From: Pedobacter terrae | GTDB taxonomy: Bacteria; Bacteroidota; Bacteroidia; Sphingobacteriales; Sphingobacteriaceae | DNA: 64,000 nt | Assembly (NCBI RefSeq): GCF_900100705.1 | Contig: NZ_FNCH01000020.1 | Location: forward strand, 1-64,000 | Reading direction: 5' to 3' | Shown: positions 8,745-16,974 of the stretch, one piece after another | How the letters are laid out: each line of letters opens with the position of its first letter | How positions within the stretch are numbered: position 1 is the first letter of the stretch | The notes under the pieces: generated by a model | What the model saw: only the letters and a program-made list of their open reading frames with translations | Databases searched by the model: none | What the model was told of the DNA's origin: nothing | Translations under genes and position numbers: made by a program

Positions 8745-9653
8745 TCAATGTTTCCCGCCTTTAATTACCTTAAATAAATGCAAAACCTGGGGGAATAGGG
8801 CATCCATACTTTCTTCTGCACCACTTTTGGAACCTGGGAACGTAAGTACCAATGTTTTTCCGATAAAACCAGCTATACCACGTGAAAGCATAGCATAGGG
8901 CATACGTTCTTGCCCATAACGCCTGGCCGTTTCCATAATGCCATCAATATTCCTGTCAATTAAAGGTGCAAGGGCTTCTGGAGTTACATCGCGTGGTGAA
9001 AGGCCGGTTCCCCCTGTAAAAATGATCAGATCGTAGCCACTGTTACTTAATTCACTTGCTTTATCTCTGATCATCTTAATTTCATCAGGAACGATTTCAT
9101 ACTTCCTTGTATGAATTTCCCATTGTTCCAATCGAGCAATAATGGCTTTGCCAGAAGTATCCTGGGCTTTATTTTCGAAAATAGAATCTGAACAGACCAA
9201 AACAGCTGCTTTTATTTCAGGAAATTTGGCATTTTTAAGGTCAGATTTTCCTCCTGATTTTTTTAACAACCTGATATTTTCTATCTCAACGCCTTTGTCA
9301 ATTGGTTTTAACATATCATACATGGTTAAAGCAGTAACCGATGCACCGTGCATGGCTTCAACTTCTACCCCTGTTTTGTAAATGGTATGTACTTCAACAT
9401 TTATGATGATGGATAAACCTACAATTTCATAAGTAATAGCGGTATATTCAATCGGAAGCGGATGACAATCGGGAATAACGTTACTCGTTTTTTTTACACC
9501 AAATAAACCCGCCGCACGGGCAAATTCAAATACATCGCCTTTAGGTATTTTGCGCTGTTCAACGGCATCAATGGTTTCCTGTTTCGATACCTTAACAGTA
9601 GCGCTTGCAACGGCAATCCTTAAGGTATTGGATTTTTTTGTGATGTTTACCAT
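8745..9653 (-). CDS. moaCB: Bifunctional cyclic pyranopterin monophosphate synthase / molybdopterin adenylyltransferase-like (MoaC-MoaB fusion)
   Basis: Residues 1-150 are MoaC, which works with MoaA to convert GTP-derived cyclohydro-GTP to cyclic pyranopterin monophosphate. MoaC marks include CHPLPI, the KTGVEVEAM stretch and TMYDMLKP. Residues about 155-302 are a MoaB/MogA domain with IIFTGGTGLSPRD and the downstream PGS loop, which in MogA adenylates molybdopterin before molybdate insertion. The usual separate proteins are each about 160-170 aa, so 302 aa fits a direct fusion. It is the last gene of the operon, starts 2 bp after moaE, and is followed by a repeat hairpin. Which of the MoaB or MogA activities the second domain has is not decidable by eye. 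Confidence 0.92.
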   Translation of the reverse strand: MVNITKKSNTLRIAVASATVKVSKQETIDAVEQRKIPKGDVFEFARAAGLFGVKKTSNVIPDCHPLPIEYTAITYEIVGLSIIINVEVHTIYKTGVEVEAMHGASVTALTMYDMLKPIDKGVEIENIRLLKKSGGKSDLKNAKFPEIKAAVLVCSDSIFENKAQDTSGKAIIARLEQWEIHTRKYEIVPDEIKMIRDKASELSNSGYDLIIFTGGTGLSPRDVTPEALAPLIDRNIDGIMETARRYGQERMPYAMLSRGIAGFIGKTLVLTFPGSKSGAEESMDALFPQVLHLFKVIKGGKH

Positions 9654-9655
9654 GT

Positions 9656-10099
9656 TTAACTATTTTCTTTCCACTGATGGCTTTCGTCTTCAAATATTTC
9701 TTTGCCCCATATTGGTAATTCTACTTTTAATCGGTCTACAACTTCACTGCAAGCAGCTATTGCTGGCTTTCGGTGCGCTGAAGAAGTAAAAACGAAGAGG
9801 CAGATTTCTCCCGCTTTAACTGTGCCTAAGCTATGGTAAATATGCATGCATTTGAGTGGGTATTTTTCAAAAATTTCTTCTCTGATCTGGTACATTTTTT
9901 CAAGGGCAAGTTCCTCATACGCAGTATATGCTATCGCACTAACAAATTTGCCGTTAATTTCATCTTTTCTTACCTGACCCATAAAAATACTATGGCCCCC
10001 AATAGCGGTTTTGCTGCTGTGTTTTGCAATGCTATCGGCTATAAAAGCAGGTGCTATGGGGCCGTTAACAAAGATGTTCTTTATATTTTTTTCGCTCAT
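9656..10099 (-). CDS. moaE: Molybdopterin synthase catalytic subunit MoaE
   Basis: This is the large subunit of molybdopterin synthase, which transfers sulfur from thiocarboxylated MoaD to cyclic pyranopterin monophosphate. Family marks are GGHSIFMGQVR near residue 35, the YEELALEKM helix, HSLGTVKAGE and the basic pocket SAHRKPAI, ending with LPIWGKE. I start it at the ATG at 10099 (MSEKNIKN), one base after the moeB stop; a longer in-frame reading from 10141 would run into moeB by 41 bp. At 147 aa it matches the family size. Confidence 0.92.
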   Translation of the reverse strand: MSEKNIKNIFVNGPIAPAFIADSIAKHSSKTAIGGHSIFMGQVRKDEINGKFVSAIAYTAYEELALEKMYQIREEIFEKYPLKCMHIYHSLGTVKAGEICLFVFTSSAHRKPAIAACSEVVDRLKVELPIWGKEIFEDESHQWKENS

Positions 10100-10100
10100 G

Positions 10101-11207
10101 TTAAGATTTAAGAAAATGATCTCTCCATTTAATGATACCACCTTTTAAACTGTAAATCTTTTTGGCATCACCATATTTTTCCTGCATGGCCTCTGCTGCA
10201 GCTACACTTCTAATGCCGTGCTGGCAAATTAGCACCACATGTTTTTGGTAAAATTCTTTACCCATAAAAGCGCCAAACTCCGACATAGGCACTTGCGTAA
10301 AGATTTGTTTATCTAATACCGGAACTTCATGTCTTTCGCGTACATCGATTAAAATTGTTGAATCTAACTGCTGAAGTTGCACTAGTTCGGTAGCATCAAT
10401 TTCAATATAACCTTGCGGTCCTTCGCTCGTGTCCTGATAATCCATATTTAAAAATTCATCAACAGTTTTAGGCAGTATGTAATCGTCTCCGTGACTGATG
10501 TTGATGGTATATTGTTCTTGTGTGAGTAAATTATAACTTAATATTTTATTGGTCAGAGGTTGTCCGATTTTAGCGATAAGTTTAATGGTTTCTGCAGCAG
10601 CCATGGTGCCTAAAACACCTGGTAATACACCAATAATACCATTTTCTGTACAATTTGGGATTTCACCTTTATGGGGCGGAATGGGAAAGATATCGCGGTA
10701 ATTGGTGCTGGGCGTTAAATGATCAGGTGTATTGAATATGGCTAACTGACCTTCGAAACCGGATACTGCAACAAATATGAGTGGTTTGTTCAGCAGTGCA
10801 CAGGCGTCATTAATCAGGTATCTGGATTCAAAATTATCTGTACCATCTAATATGTAATCATATCTGGATAAAATATCGAGGATATTATTTTTCTGTAAAC
10901 GGATAGGGTGACGAATGATCCCGATCTGGGGGTTCATGTCTTGTAGCCGCTTTGCCGCTACCTCTACTTTTAGCTTTCCAATATCGGCGGTGGTAAAAAG
11001 AATCTGTCTGTGTAGATTGGATAATGAAATGGTATCATCATCAACAATACCAATATGGCCGATGCCGGCGGCAGTTAAGTATTGCAATGCCGGACAGCCT
11101 AAGCCACCTACACCAATAACAAGAACTTTTGCCCTTAAAAGCTTTTGCTGTGCTTCCTCCCCAAATCCTTTAAGGATAATCTGTCTGTTGTATCGCTCTG
11201 CACTCAT
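10101..11207 (-). CDS. moeB: MoeB/HesA-type adenylyltransferase fused to a rhodanese domain
   Basis: Residues 1-245 are a ThiF/MoeB/HesA E1-like fold with the ATP loop GVGGLGCPALQ, DDDTISLSNLHRQ and LDGTDNFESRYLIND. It activates the C terminus of MoaD by adenylation. Residues about 265-368 are a rhodanese domain with the active-site loop CQHGIRS, which would supply the sulfur for MoaD thiocarboxylation. The first zinc CxxC of MoeB is replaced (STNYRDI) and the later CPxC pair is also missing, so the structural zinc site seems absent; Cys in PNCTENG remains. It lies 5 bp downstream of moaD. Confidence 0.9.
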   Translation of the reverse strand: MSAERYNRQIILKGFGEEAQQKLLRAKVLVIGVGGLGCPALQYLTAAGIGHIGIVDDDTISLSNLHRQILFTTADIGKLKVEVAAKRLQDMNPQIGIIRHPIRLQKNNILDILSRYDYILDGTDNFESRYLINDACALLNKPLIFVAVSGFEGQLAIFNTPDHLTPSTNYRDIFPIPPHKGEIPNCTENGIIGVLPGVLGTMAAAETIKLIAKIGQPLTNKILSYNLLTQEQYTINISHGDDYILPKTVDEFLNMDYQDTSEGPQGYIEIDATELVQLQQLDSTILIDVRERHEVPVLDKQIFTQVPMSEFGAFMGKEFYQKHVVLICQHGIRSVAAAEAMQEKYGDAKKIYSLKGGIIKWRDHFLKS

Positions 11208-11212
11208 ACTAC

Positions 11213-11446
11213 TTAACCGCCAGAAAATGGCGGCATTATGGCTATTGTGGCCTGGTTTTTAATTTCGGTATTCTGCTGTACAATGTTTTTGTTCAGGGCA
11301 AGTTTATATTTCATGCCTTTCAAGGTTGGAAACCGATCTTCGAGGTACCGTTTAAAGGCATCAGTATCTGCAATGCCATCGACTTCAATTTTTTGATGAT
11401 TGATGAATTCGGCGATTTGGCCAAAACTGATGATTTCGATTTCCAT
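11213..11446 (-). CDS. moaD: Molybdopterin synthase sulfur carrier subunit MoaD
   Basis: The 77-aa ubiquitin-like protein ends in PPFSGG. The terminal Gly-Gly is the site that MoeB adenylates and that carries the thiocarboxylate used by MoaE. Length and ending fit MoaD rather than ThiS given the neighbours. It opens the second block of the operon after a 182-bp gap, in which an imperfect dyad (11489-11509) may mark an internal promoter or regulatory site. The moeB gene follows after 5 bp. Confidence 0.9.
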   Translation of the reverse strand: MEIEIISFGQIAEFINHQKIEVDGIADTDAFKRYLEDRFPTLKGMKYKLALNKNIVQQNTEIKNQATIAIMPPFSGG

Positions 11447-11628
11447 GCTGCTAATTTACCTGTAAGATGCTATTTTATGTAATATGATTGGTTGAAAATT
11501 TTCAAACCATTTATATTAACGTATTTATAATTACTTTAATTGCTTAAAGTGATGGTTAAAGGCTTTATTACTCTTGTTCTGCGAGTTCGGATTAAACGTA
11601 AATTTATGCAATAGTCTGATCTTTGATG

Positions 11629-12369
11629 TTATGCGTGTGTGAATAGTAATTTGTACGCCGCTAATGCCAGCACACAGCCCAGTACGTTTTTTAAAACCGT
11701 TTGCGGAAATTTTAAGGCGCCAAAGTAAGCACCGCAAATGCCTCCAGCAAAAGCTACCCCAACATAAGCGAGCATATGGCTGTTAAATTCGAAACCTTTA
11801 ATGAGCTGACCGGCTAAACCAGCAACTGAGTTAACAAAAATAAAGGCTGCACTGATGGCTGCAGTCTGCTTTTGATCTGTCCACTTTAAAAGCAATAGGA
11901 TAGGGGAAAGGATAATTCCGCCACCGATACCAATCATGCCTGAAAGTAAGCCAATAATGCCTCCAATAGTAAGTGATAAAGGGATGCTAGAGGATTTGAA
12001 ATTTTTGGGATCGGTGTTTTTAAAAAAGAAAAAACGGATCACCGGGATGAGTAGCAGCAGGCCCAAAATCTTTTTATAAATGGAACTTTCGATTACCATC
12101 ATCCCCCCCACAAAGGAGAGCGGGATAGAAGCAAGCGCAAAAGGCCAAAAAGTTTTCCATTTAAAATGGCCGCCACGGTAAAACTGGATAAAGGAAGTGG
12201 AAGAAACAAACAGATTAAGTAATAACGCCGTAGGCTTCATAATAGTCGGCGAAACGGCAAAAATAGCCATCAGTGCAAGGTAACCACTTGCCCCGCCATG
12301 CCCAACCGAAGCGTATAAAAAAGCAACTATAAAAAGTAAACAATAAAACAGAATAAAGCTTTCTTGCAT
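11629..12369 (-). CDS. TauE/SafE-family membrane permease
   Basis: The 246-aa protein has about eight hydrophobic helices and the two internal repeat signatures of the TauE/SafE (DUF81) family: YASVGHGGASGYLAL near residue 20 and LSGMIGIGGGIILSPIL near residue 145. Family members move sulfite, sulfoacetate or other sulfur-containing anions across the inner membrane. It lies between moeA (3 bp upstream) and moaD, so it is a member of the cofactor operon. A link to sulfur supply for molybdopterin, or to sulfite from a nearby molybdoenzyme, is an inference. The substrate is unknown. Confidence 0.85.
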   Translation of the reverse strand: MQESFILFYCLLFIVAFLYASVGHGGASGYLALMAIFAVSPTIMKPTALLLNLFVSSTSFIQFYRGGHFKWKTFWPFALASIPLSFVGGMMVIESSIYKKILGLLLLIPVIRFFFFKNTDPKNFKSSSIPLSLTIGGIIGLLSGMIGIGGGIILSPILLLLKWTDQKQTAAISAAFIFVNSVAGLAGQLIKGFEFNSHMLAYVGVAFAGGICGAYFGALKFPQTVLKNVLGCVLALAAYKLLFTHA

Positions 12370-12372
12370 GGT

Positions 12373-13551
12373 TTAGCCAGGTAAAATTAATACGGTTTGG
12401 ATGTCGCCTTCTTTAAAGTGTTCTTTTGTTTCATCTAGGCAGATCAGGCAATTGGCTTGTGCAAAGGAACTCAACCGATAAGATTCCTGCGCATGGAGTG
12501 GCGTAACCAGTCCGTTTTCATATTTCCCTTTCAGGAAATGCGTTAATCCCAAAGGTTTAGAATAGGTATGTGTAAGCCTGGCCTGCATTTCAATTACACT
12601 ATTGCTTTGATGAGATAAAGCTTTGATAGCAGGTAATACATAGTTATAGTAGCAACTGAGCACGGATGATGGGTTACCCGGAAGTCCGAATATGAGTTTT
12701 CGATCTTTTGTGCCAAAAAACAAAGGTTTGCCAGGTTTCTGTTTTACCTTATGAAAAATCTGTTTGATGCTGCAATGTGAAGCTGCTTCAATTACGAAAT
12801 CATAATCGCCTACGCTTACGCCTCCTGTAAGCAGTACAACATCGCTGCTTTCTATTGCAGTTTGTAATGCTTTTTTAAGGATTTCGAGATCATCATCGGC
12901 TTCATAAACTGCAATCTGCTCAATTCCCTCCTGTTTTAAAGCTGCAGAAAGCGAATAGGAATTCGATTCATACACTTGTCCAAATTCGAGTACTTTGCCA
13001 GGTTGTTGCAGTTCTTTTCCTGTTACAATAATCGAAATCTTTGGCACAGGGTAAACACGAACTTCATTAATGCCAATCCCTGCAAGAAAGCCAATAGCAG
13101 CAGGACTCAGAAAATCTCCTTTTTCCATTGCCACTGCCCCGGCTTTAATCTCCGAACCCTTATCTCGTACATTTAAACCGGGTTTTAAATTTGGGTCCTG
13201 TAAAGTAATTTTTTCATCAATCCTTGTAATTTTTTCCTGCATCACCACAGTATCGGCACCTTCTGGTAAAGGAGCGCCTGTAAATATCCTGCTCGTTTCG
13301 CCATTTTGGATGGTAATATTAGTTGCCGTTCCGGCAGCCATTTCACCAATTAAGGAGAGCACCTTTTGGTGATCAGCAAATTTTAATGCATACCCATCCA
13401 TTGAGGATTGGTTAAATGCCGGGATATCATATTTTGCGTAAACATTGTCTGCAAGAATATGGCCTGATGCTTTTGCCAAGTCAACTGAAATGGGATTTAG
13501 GGTTACCAGATGTTGAGAAATGAGGTGTTTTGCTTCGTTAACGCTAATCAT
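12373..13551 (-). CDS. moeA: Molybdopterin molybdenumtransferase MoeA
   Basis: MoeA inserts molybdate into adenylated molybdopterin. The family hallmarks are visible: FNQSSMDGYAL near residue 50, IFTGAPLPEGADTVVMQE near 90, LTGGVSVGDYDFV near 240 and FGLPGNPSSVL near 285. The C-terminal domain IV is present. I start at the ATG at 13551 (MISVNEAKHLI), which is where MoeA proteins usually begin and lies 7 bp after the moaA stop; an ATG six codons earlier (13569) would overlap moaA. Length of 392 aa is normal. Confidence 0.92.
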   Translation of the reverse strand: MISVNEAKHLISQHLVTLNPISVDLAKASGHILADNVYAKYDIPAFNQSSMDGYALKFADHQKVLSLIGEMAAGTATNITIQNGETSRIFTGAPLPEGADTVVMQEKITRIDEKITLQDPNLKPGLNVRDKGSEIKAGAVAMEKGDFLSPAAIGFLAGIGINEVRVYPVPKISIIVTGKELQQPGKVLEFGQVYESNSYSLSAALKQEGIEQIAVYEADDDLEILKKALQTAIESSDVVLLTGGVSVGDYDFVIEAASHCSIKQIFHKVKQKPGKPLFFGTKDRKLIFGLPGNPSSVLSCYYNYVLPAIKALSHQSNSVIEMQARLTHTYSKPLGLTHFLKGKYENGLVTPLHAQESYRLSSFAQANCLICLDETKEHFKEGDIQTVLILPG

Positions 13552-13558
13552 GAAAATG

Positions 13559-14539
13559 TTATCCTCCAATGGTAATCATACTTCTGTTTTGAATGGTTGT
13601 CGCGTCAATTTTTTCGAAATCGGCTGCTAACTGTCCGCCCAATGCTTTCTTTTTGCTCCAAATAGCCGATTGAATTAGTGGGAGTACATCTTCGTTTTTC
13701 CGTAATGCAGTAAGCAGATCGGTTTCGCTATCCGAAAACAGGCAGTTTTTTAATTTCCCATCCGCAGTCAGGCGCATGCGGTTGCAGGTATCGCAAAAAG
13801 GGTTTGTCATGGTGCTGATAATGGCAAACGAACCCTCGTGGCCAGGAATCATGAAACTTTTGGCCGTATCATGTGCTTCTCCTTTAACAGGTAACACCGA
13901 AAAATCTTTTGCTATCACTGCCAGTATTTCATCTAATGAAAACATTTTATTGCTCCTCCATTTGTTGCCACTAAAAGGCATAAACTCAATAAATCTGATC
14001 TGAATAGGGTTATGTTTGGTCCAACTGATGAAATCGGTGATCTCATTATCATTAAGCCCTTTCATTACCACCATATTTACTTTTACCTTAATTTTATGCT
14101 GCAAAAGCAGTTCGATATTGCTGCGTACCTGATGGAAAACATCCCGTCGCGTAATCATAAAAAACTTCTCAGGTTGTAAGGTATCCAAACTGATGTTAAT
14201 GGTTTGAATGCCTGCTTCTTTTAATACAGGTAGCATTTCTGCAATGCGGGTTCCATTTGTAGTGATAACAAGCTCAACCGGAAGTTTACCCAGCGCCGCA
14301 ATAATTTGGGCTGCATCCTTTCTTACCAATGGTTCACCACCGGTAAGCCTGATTTTTTTTACGCCATTGGCAACAAAAATTTCTGCCAGTTTAATAATTT
14401 CATCGGTTTGCATGAGCCGGGAGGCAGGAGTAAAGTCGTATTCTTCTTCGGGCATGCAATAAAAACAACGAAAATTGCAGTTATCTGTAAGCGATATCCG
14501 CAGGTAATCGTGTATTCTTCCAAACGAATCTGCTATCAT
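13559..14539 (-). CDS. moaA: GTP 3',8-cyclase MoaA (radical SAM)
   Basis: The first cofactor enzyme uses radical SAM chemistry to cyclise GTP. The N-terminal cluster motif is CNFRCFYC (about residues 19-26), followed by LTGGEPLVRKD. The second cluster uses CDTCNRMRL and the later Cys in KNCLFSD. The chain ends in the conserved GG tail required for function. It overlaps the upstream MobA-like gene by 4 bp (ATGA), so translation is probably coupled. Length of 326 aa is typical. Confidence 0.95.
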   Translation of the reverse strand: MIADSFGRIHDYLRISLTDNCNFRCFYCMPEEEYDFTPASRLMQTDEIIKLAEIFVANGVKKIRLTGGEPLVRKDAAQIIAALGKLPVELVITTNGTRIAEMLPVLKEAGIQTINISLDTLQPEKFFMITRRDVFHQVRSNIELLLQHKIKVKVNMVVMKGLNDNEITDFISWTKHNPIQIRFIEFMPFSGNKWRSNKMFSLDEILAVIAKDFSVLPVKGEAHDTAKSFMIPGHEGSFAIISTMTNPFCDTCNRMRLTADGKLKNCLFSDSETDLLTALRKNEDVLPLIQSAIWSKKKALGGQLAADFEKIDATTIQNRSMITIGG

Positions 14540-15126
14540 TCCTGGCTAATTAAATTATTGTAATCCGTTTCTGTATCAATATCAATTCCTCCCCGCTCAA
14601 AAACCACTGTCTCCAGATCATGGGGATATTGCTTTAAAATATTTTTTGCACCTTCCGTTCCTTTTAGTGATAAAAGTGCTTTGAAGTAGTCTTTTTTGAA
14701 GAGAACAGGCGTTCCTATTGTTCCCTCATAGGCACTGGCAATGATATTTTTGCCTGTTTCTTTTTGCTTTTCAATTAAGTGATTAAAGTTACGCTTTTTT
14801 ATAAAAATCTGGTCGGCCACAGTGATAATAATACTTTCTATTTCGCTATTGAGTTTGATCATGTTTGAAATTCCGGCCACAATACTTGATGCCATTCCAT
14901 TTTCCCAGTTTTCATTTATGACGATGTTGACCTGATTATGCTTGTGCAAGGCAGCTATTTCCTGGGCATGTGCACCTAAAACAACAATAACCGGGTTGTA
15001 ATTTGTTTTTAGCGCTTCATTTATTACCGTCTGCAAGAGCGTTTTTCCTTTATAATCCAAAAGCTGTTTTGGTCTGCCTAAACGTGACGAACTGCCCGCT
15101 GCCAATATGATGATACCCGTTTTCAA
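14536..15126 (-). CDS. MobA/MocA-like molybdopterin nucleotidyltransferase
   Basis: The 196-aa protein begins with the nucleotide-binding loop LAAGSSSRLGRPKQLL, the hallmark of the MobA-like NTP transferase fold, with a later VADQIFI metal-binding segment and a TPVLF motif. Full-length MobA makes the guanine dinucleotide and MocA the cytosine dinucleotide form of the cofactor. Its position right after XdhC suggests the MocA-like role, since XdhC proteins serve xanthine dehydrogenase-family enzymes. That assignment is inferred from context. It starts 13 bp after the xdhC stop and overlaps moaA by 4 bp. Confidence 0.85.
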   Translation of the reverse strand: MKTGIIILAAGSSSRLGRPKQLLDYKGKTLLQTVINEALKTNYNPVIVVLGAHAQEIAALHKHNQVNIVINENWENGMASSIVAGISNMIKLNSEIESIIITVADQIFIKKRNFNHLIEKQKETGKNIIASAYEGTIGTPVLFKKDYFKALLSLKGTEGAKNILKQYPHDLETVVFERGGIDIDTETDYNNLISQE

Positions 15127-15139
15127 TGTTAATTATATT

Positions 15140-16243
15140 TTATTCATAATCGTGGATCGGTTTTTTCTTCTCTTTTAAGAAAATTGCCGAAGCGCCTGTA
15201 AAAACAGATTTAATCTCCGCGAGGATAGAAATGGCAATTTCTTCCGCAGTTTCTGCACCAATATCCAGCCCTACCGGTCCATGTACCCGTGTTTCGTTTA
15301 TAGTCGTGGCTAAATCCAGTTCTTCTAGCATTCTGAGCAGCTTTTTTTTAGGTCCTAATGTACCTATATAGGGTGTATTTGTGCCTAAAAGATATTTAAG
15401 CAGTTCGAGATCATAATTGTAATTATGGGTCATTAATACAAAAGCGGTTTGCTCATCTATCTGAATTTGAGCTAATACATTCTCCGGTTTGCTGACTAAA
15501 ACGCTGGTTGCGTTTGCAAAACGTTGCGGTGTGGCATGTGTAGGCCTTCCATCTATTACAGTTACTTCCCAACCCAACAGGTAAGCCATTTCGGCCAGGG
15601 GCTGTGCGTCGTTACCTGCACCGGCTATTATTAATGAAATGGGAGGTTTTATAAATTCCAAAAAGGCATCAATTTGTTGATTCTCTTGATTATAAATCTT
15701 AAAAGCCGAAGTTTTATTTTCAAAAACTTTTTGAACATCTTTCATTACTTCATCGCTGATTAATTTTGGAATTTTAGAAAGTACAGATTTATTTTTAAAA
15801 AGCATCCCAGTACCTAATTGTTGCCTGTTTGTTAACGAAAAAAGTGTTACCAATGCAGCAGTTTCTCTTTTGCTTTTCAAAGCGGTTAAAATAGCAATTG
15901 GATTTAACTCATCAGTTGCTATAATGGGTTCGAAAAGAATATGTACTATACCATTACAGCCTAGTTGCACGCCAAATTTAGCATCATCTTCGTCGGTGGT
16001 ATCGTAAGTAATCAGTTTATTTTCTTGCTGTACTATTGCAGAAAGCGCTTTGCGCAAGGCATCACCTTCCAAGCAACCTCCACTAATGGCACCTGTCAAC
16101 TGACCATCTTCAGTAACCAGCATCCTGGCACCAGGCCTGCGGTAAGAAGAACCATCTACTTTAACTACCGTTGCAAGAGCTGTGCTTTTTCCCTCTTTAG
16201 TCGCCTTTTGGTACGCTTTTATAATATCAGTAATTTCTTTCAT
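15140..16243 (-). CDS. xdhC: XdhC/CoxI-family molybdoenzyme maturation factor
   Basis: The N-terminal XdhC/CoxI domain carries SSYRRPGARM and GAISGGCLEGD (residues about 35-70). The C-terminal Rossmann domain starts LIIAGAGNDAQPL near residue 210 and includes DGRPTHATPQRF and LGPKKKLLRML. XdhC proteins bind and sulfurate the cofactor and insert it into xanthine dehydrogenase-type enzymes. I start it at the ATG at 16243 (MKEITDI); an ATG nine codons upstream would add MCHLLHHPL, which does not look conserved. It is the first gene of the operon. No such dehydrogenase lies in the window. Confidence 0.88.
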   Translation of the reverse strand: MKEITDIIKAYQKATKEGKSTALATVVKVDGSSYRRPGARMLVTEDGQLTGAISGGCLEGDALRKALSAIVQQENKLITYDTTDEDDAKFGVQLGCNGIVHILFEPIIATDELNPIAILTALKSKRETAALVTLFSLTNRQQLGTGMLFKNKSVLSKIPKLISDEVMKDVQKVFENKTSAFKIYNQENQQIDAFLEFIKPPISLIIAGAGNDAQPLAEMAYLLGWEVTVIDGRPTHATPQRFANATSVLVSKPENVLAQIQIDEQTAFVLMTHNYNYDLELLKYLLGTNTPYIGTLGPKKKLLRMLEELDLATTINETRVHGPVGLDIGAETAEEIAISILAEIKSVFTGASAIFLKEKKKPIHDYE

Positions 16244-16464
16244 TAGGGGGTGATGCAGTAGATGACACAAATTAATGATAATCTATTGCAAATGTTTAAA
16301 GGTAAAAAGGAAAGATATATACTTTAAAGTAATGTTATTGGCAAAAAGTTTGGATTTTTTGGTTTTTTTTGGTGCGTTCAGCTGTTGCCATCTAACTGAT
16401 AAAGTAGATTCCAATGTGGAATTGCAGTAAATCCCCTGGTAAAAGGTAGCAACTCCAATGCTTA

Positions 16465-16509
16465 TTCTCACTGAGAACGGGGTTAAGTGTCAGATAGTAT
16501 ATCTGACAC
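16465..16509. promoter_or_regulatory. Two adjacent perfect inverted repeats
   Basis: Arms 16465-16470/16472-16477 form ttctca-c-tgagaa, and arms 16487-16496/16500-16509 form a 10-bp perfect inverted repeat around gta. They lie between a leftward small gene (ends 16548) and xdhC (starts 16243). No T-run follows on either strand, so an operator or RNA hairpin is more likely than a terminator. Confidence 0.45.
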
Positions 16510-16547
16510 CACTAGAATATAATATCCGTAATTATTGAATCTTAAAC

Positions 16548-16778
16548 TTAAAAAGGCGCTGAATGAAAAATTTCGAGATTGATACAGTGCAAACCAATGC
16601 TGTTAAAAAGTTCGGTGATTTCTTTTGTCCAATCTTTTGGCGAATCTACCCGAAGGATTTTATCGCTATCCCACAAATCGATATTCCATTTAATTTCTTT
16701 GAAACGGCTGTTCAGCAGTGGTCTGATTACGTTTAACTCGTTATCGGTTGATACATTTGTTTTGAAAACGGCTATCAT
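16548..16778 (-). CDS. Small hypothetical protein, ferredoxin-like fold predicted
   Basis: The 76-aa protein has the alternation strand-helix-strand-strand-helix-strand (IAVFKTN, ELNVIRPLLN, IKWNIDLWD, ILRVDS, WTKEITELFNSI, CINLEIF) expected for a ferredoxin-like fold such as heavy-metal-associated domains. It lacks the CxxC metal motif, so metal binding is doubtful. It stands alone between the cofactor operon and the divergent sigma factor gene. The family is not recognised by name. Confidence 0.6.
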   Translation of the reverse strand: MIAVFKTNVSTDNELNVIRPLLNSRFKEIKWNIDLWDSDKILRVDSPKDWTKEITELFNSIGLHCINLEIFHSAPF

Positions 16779-16974
16779 ATAGAAAGTTTTTAGGTTGTTA
16801 TCAGCTGTAGACGTTTAAGATTAGCAATTACTTTAAATCAGGATGATTTTTTTTAATTTTTGTTGAGCTCACTTAGTTGCAGGGGCGTTTCAAAAAAAAT
16901 GAATTAATTTGTAAGGATATTTCATCTCTTACGACTAATAATTAAGGCGTATATTTATACAAGACAAAATTAAC

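Noticed and set aside
8489-8898. Rightward frames across the repeat block and the moaC-moaB end
   Set aside because: They read through inverted repeats and the reverse strand of a clear gene, so they are shadows.
16283-16471. Leftward 62-aa frame before the molybdenum operon
   Set aside because: Composition is not protein-like, and it overlaps inverted repeats and the operon leader.
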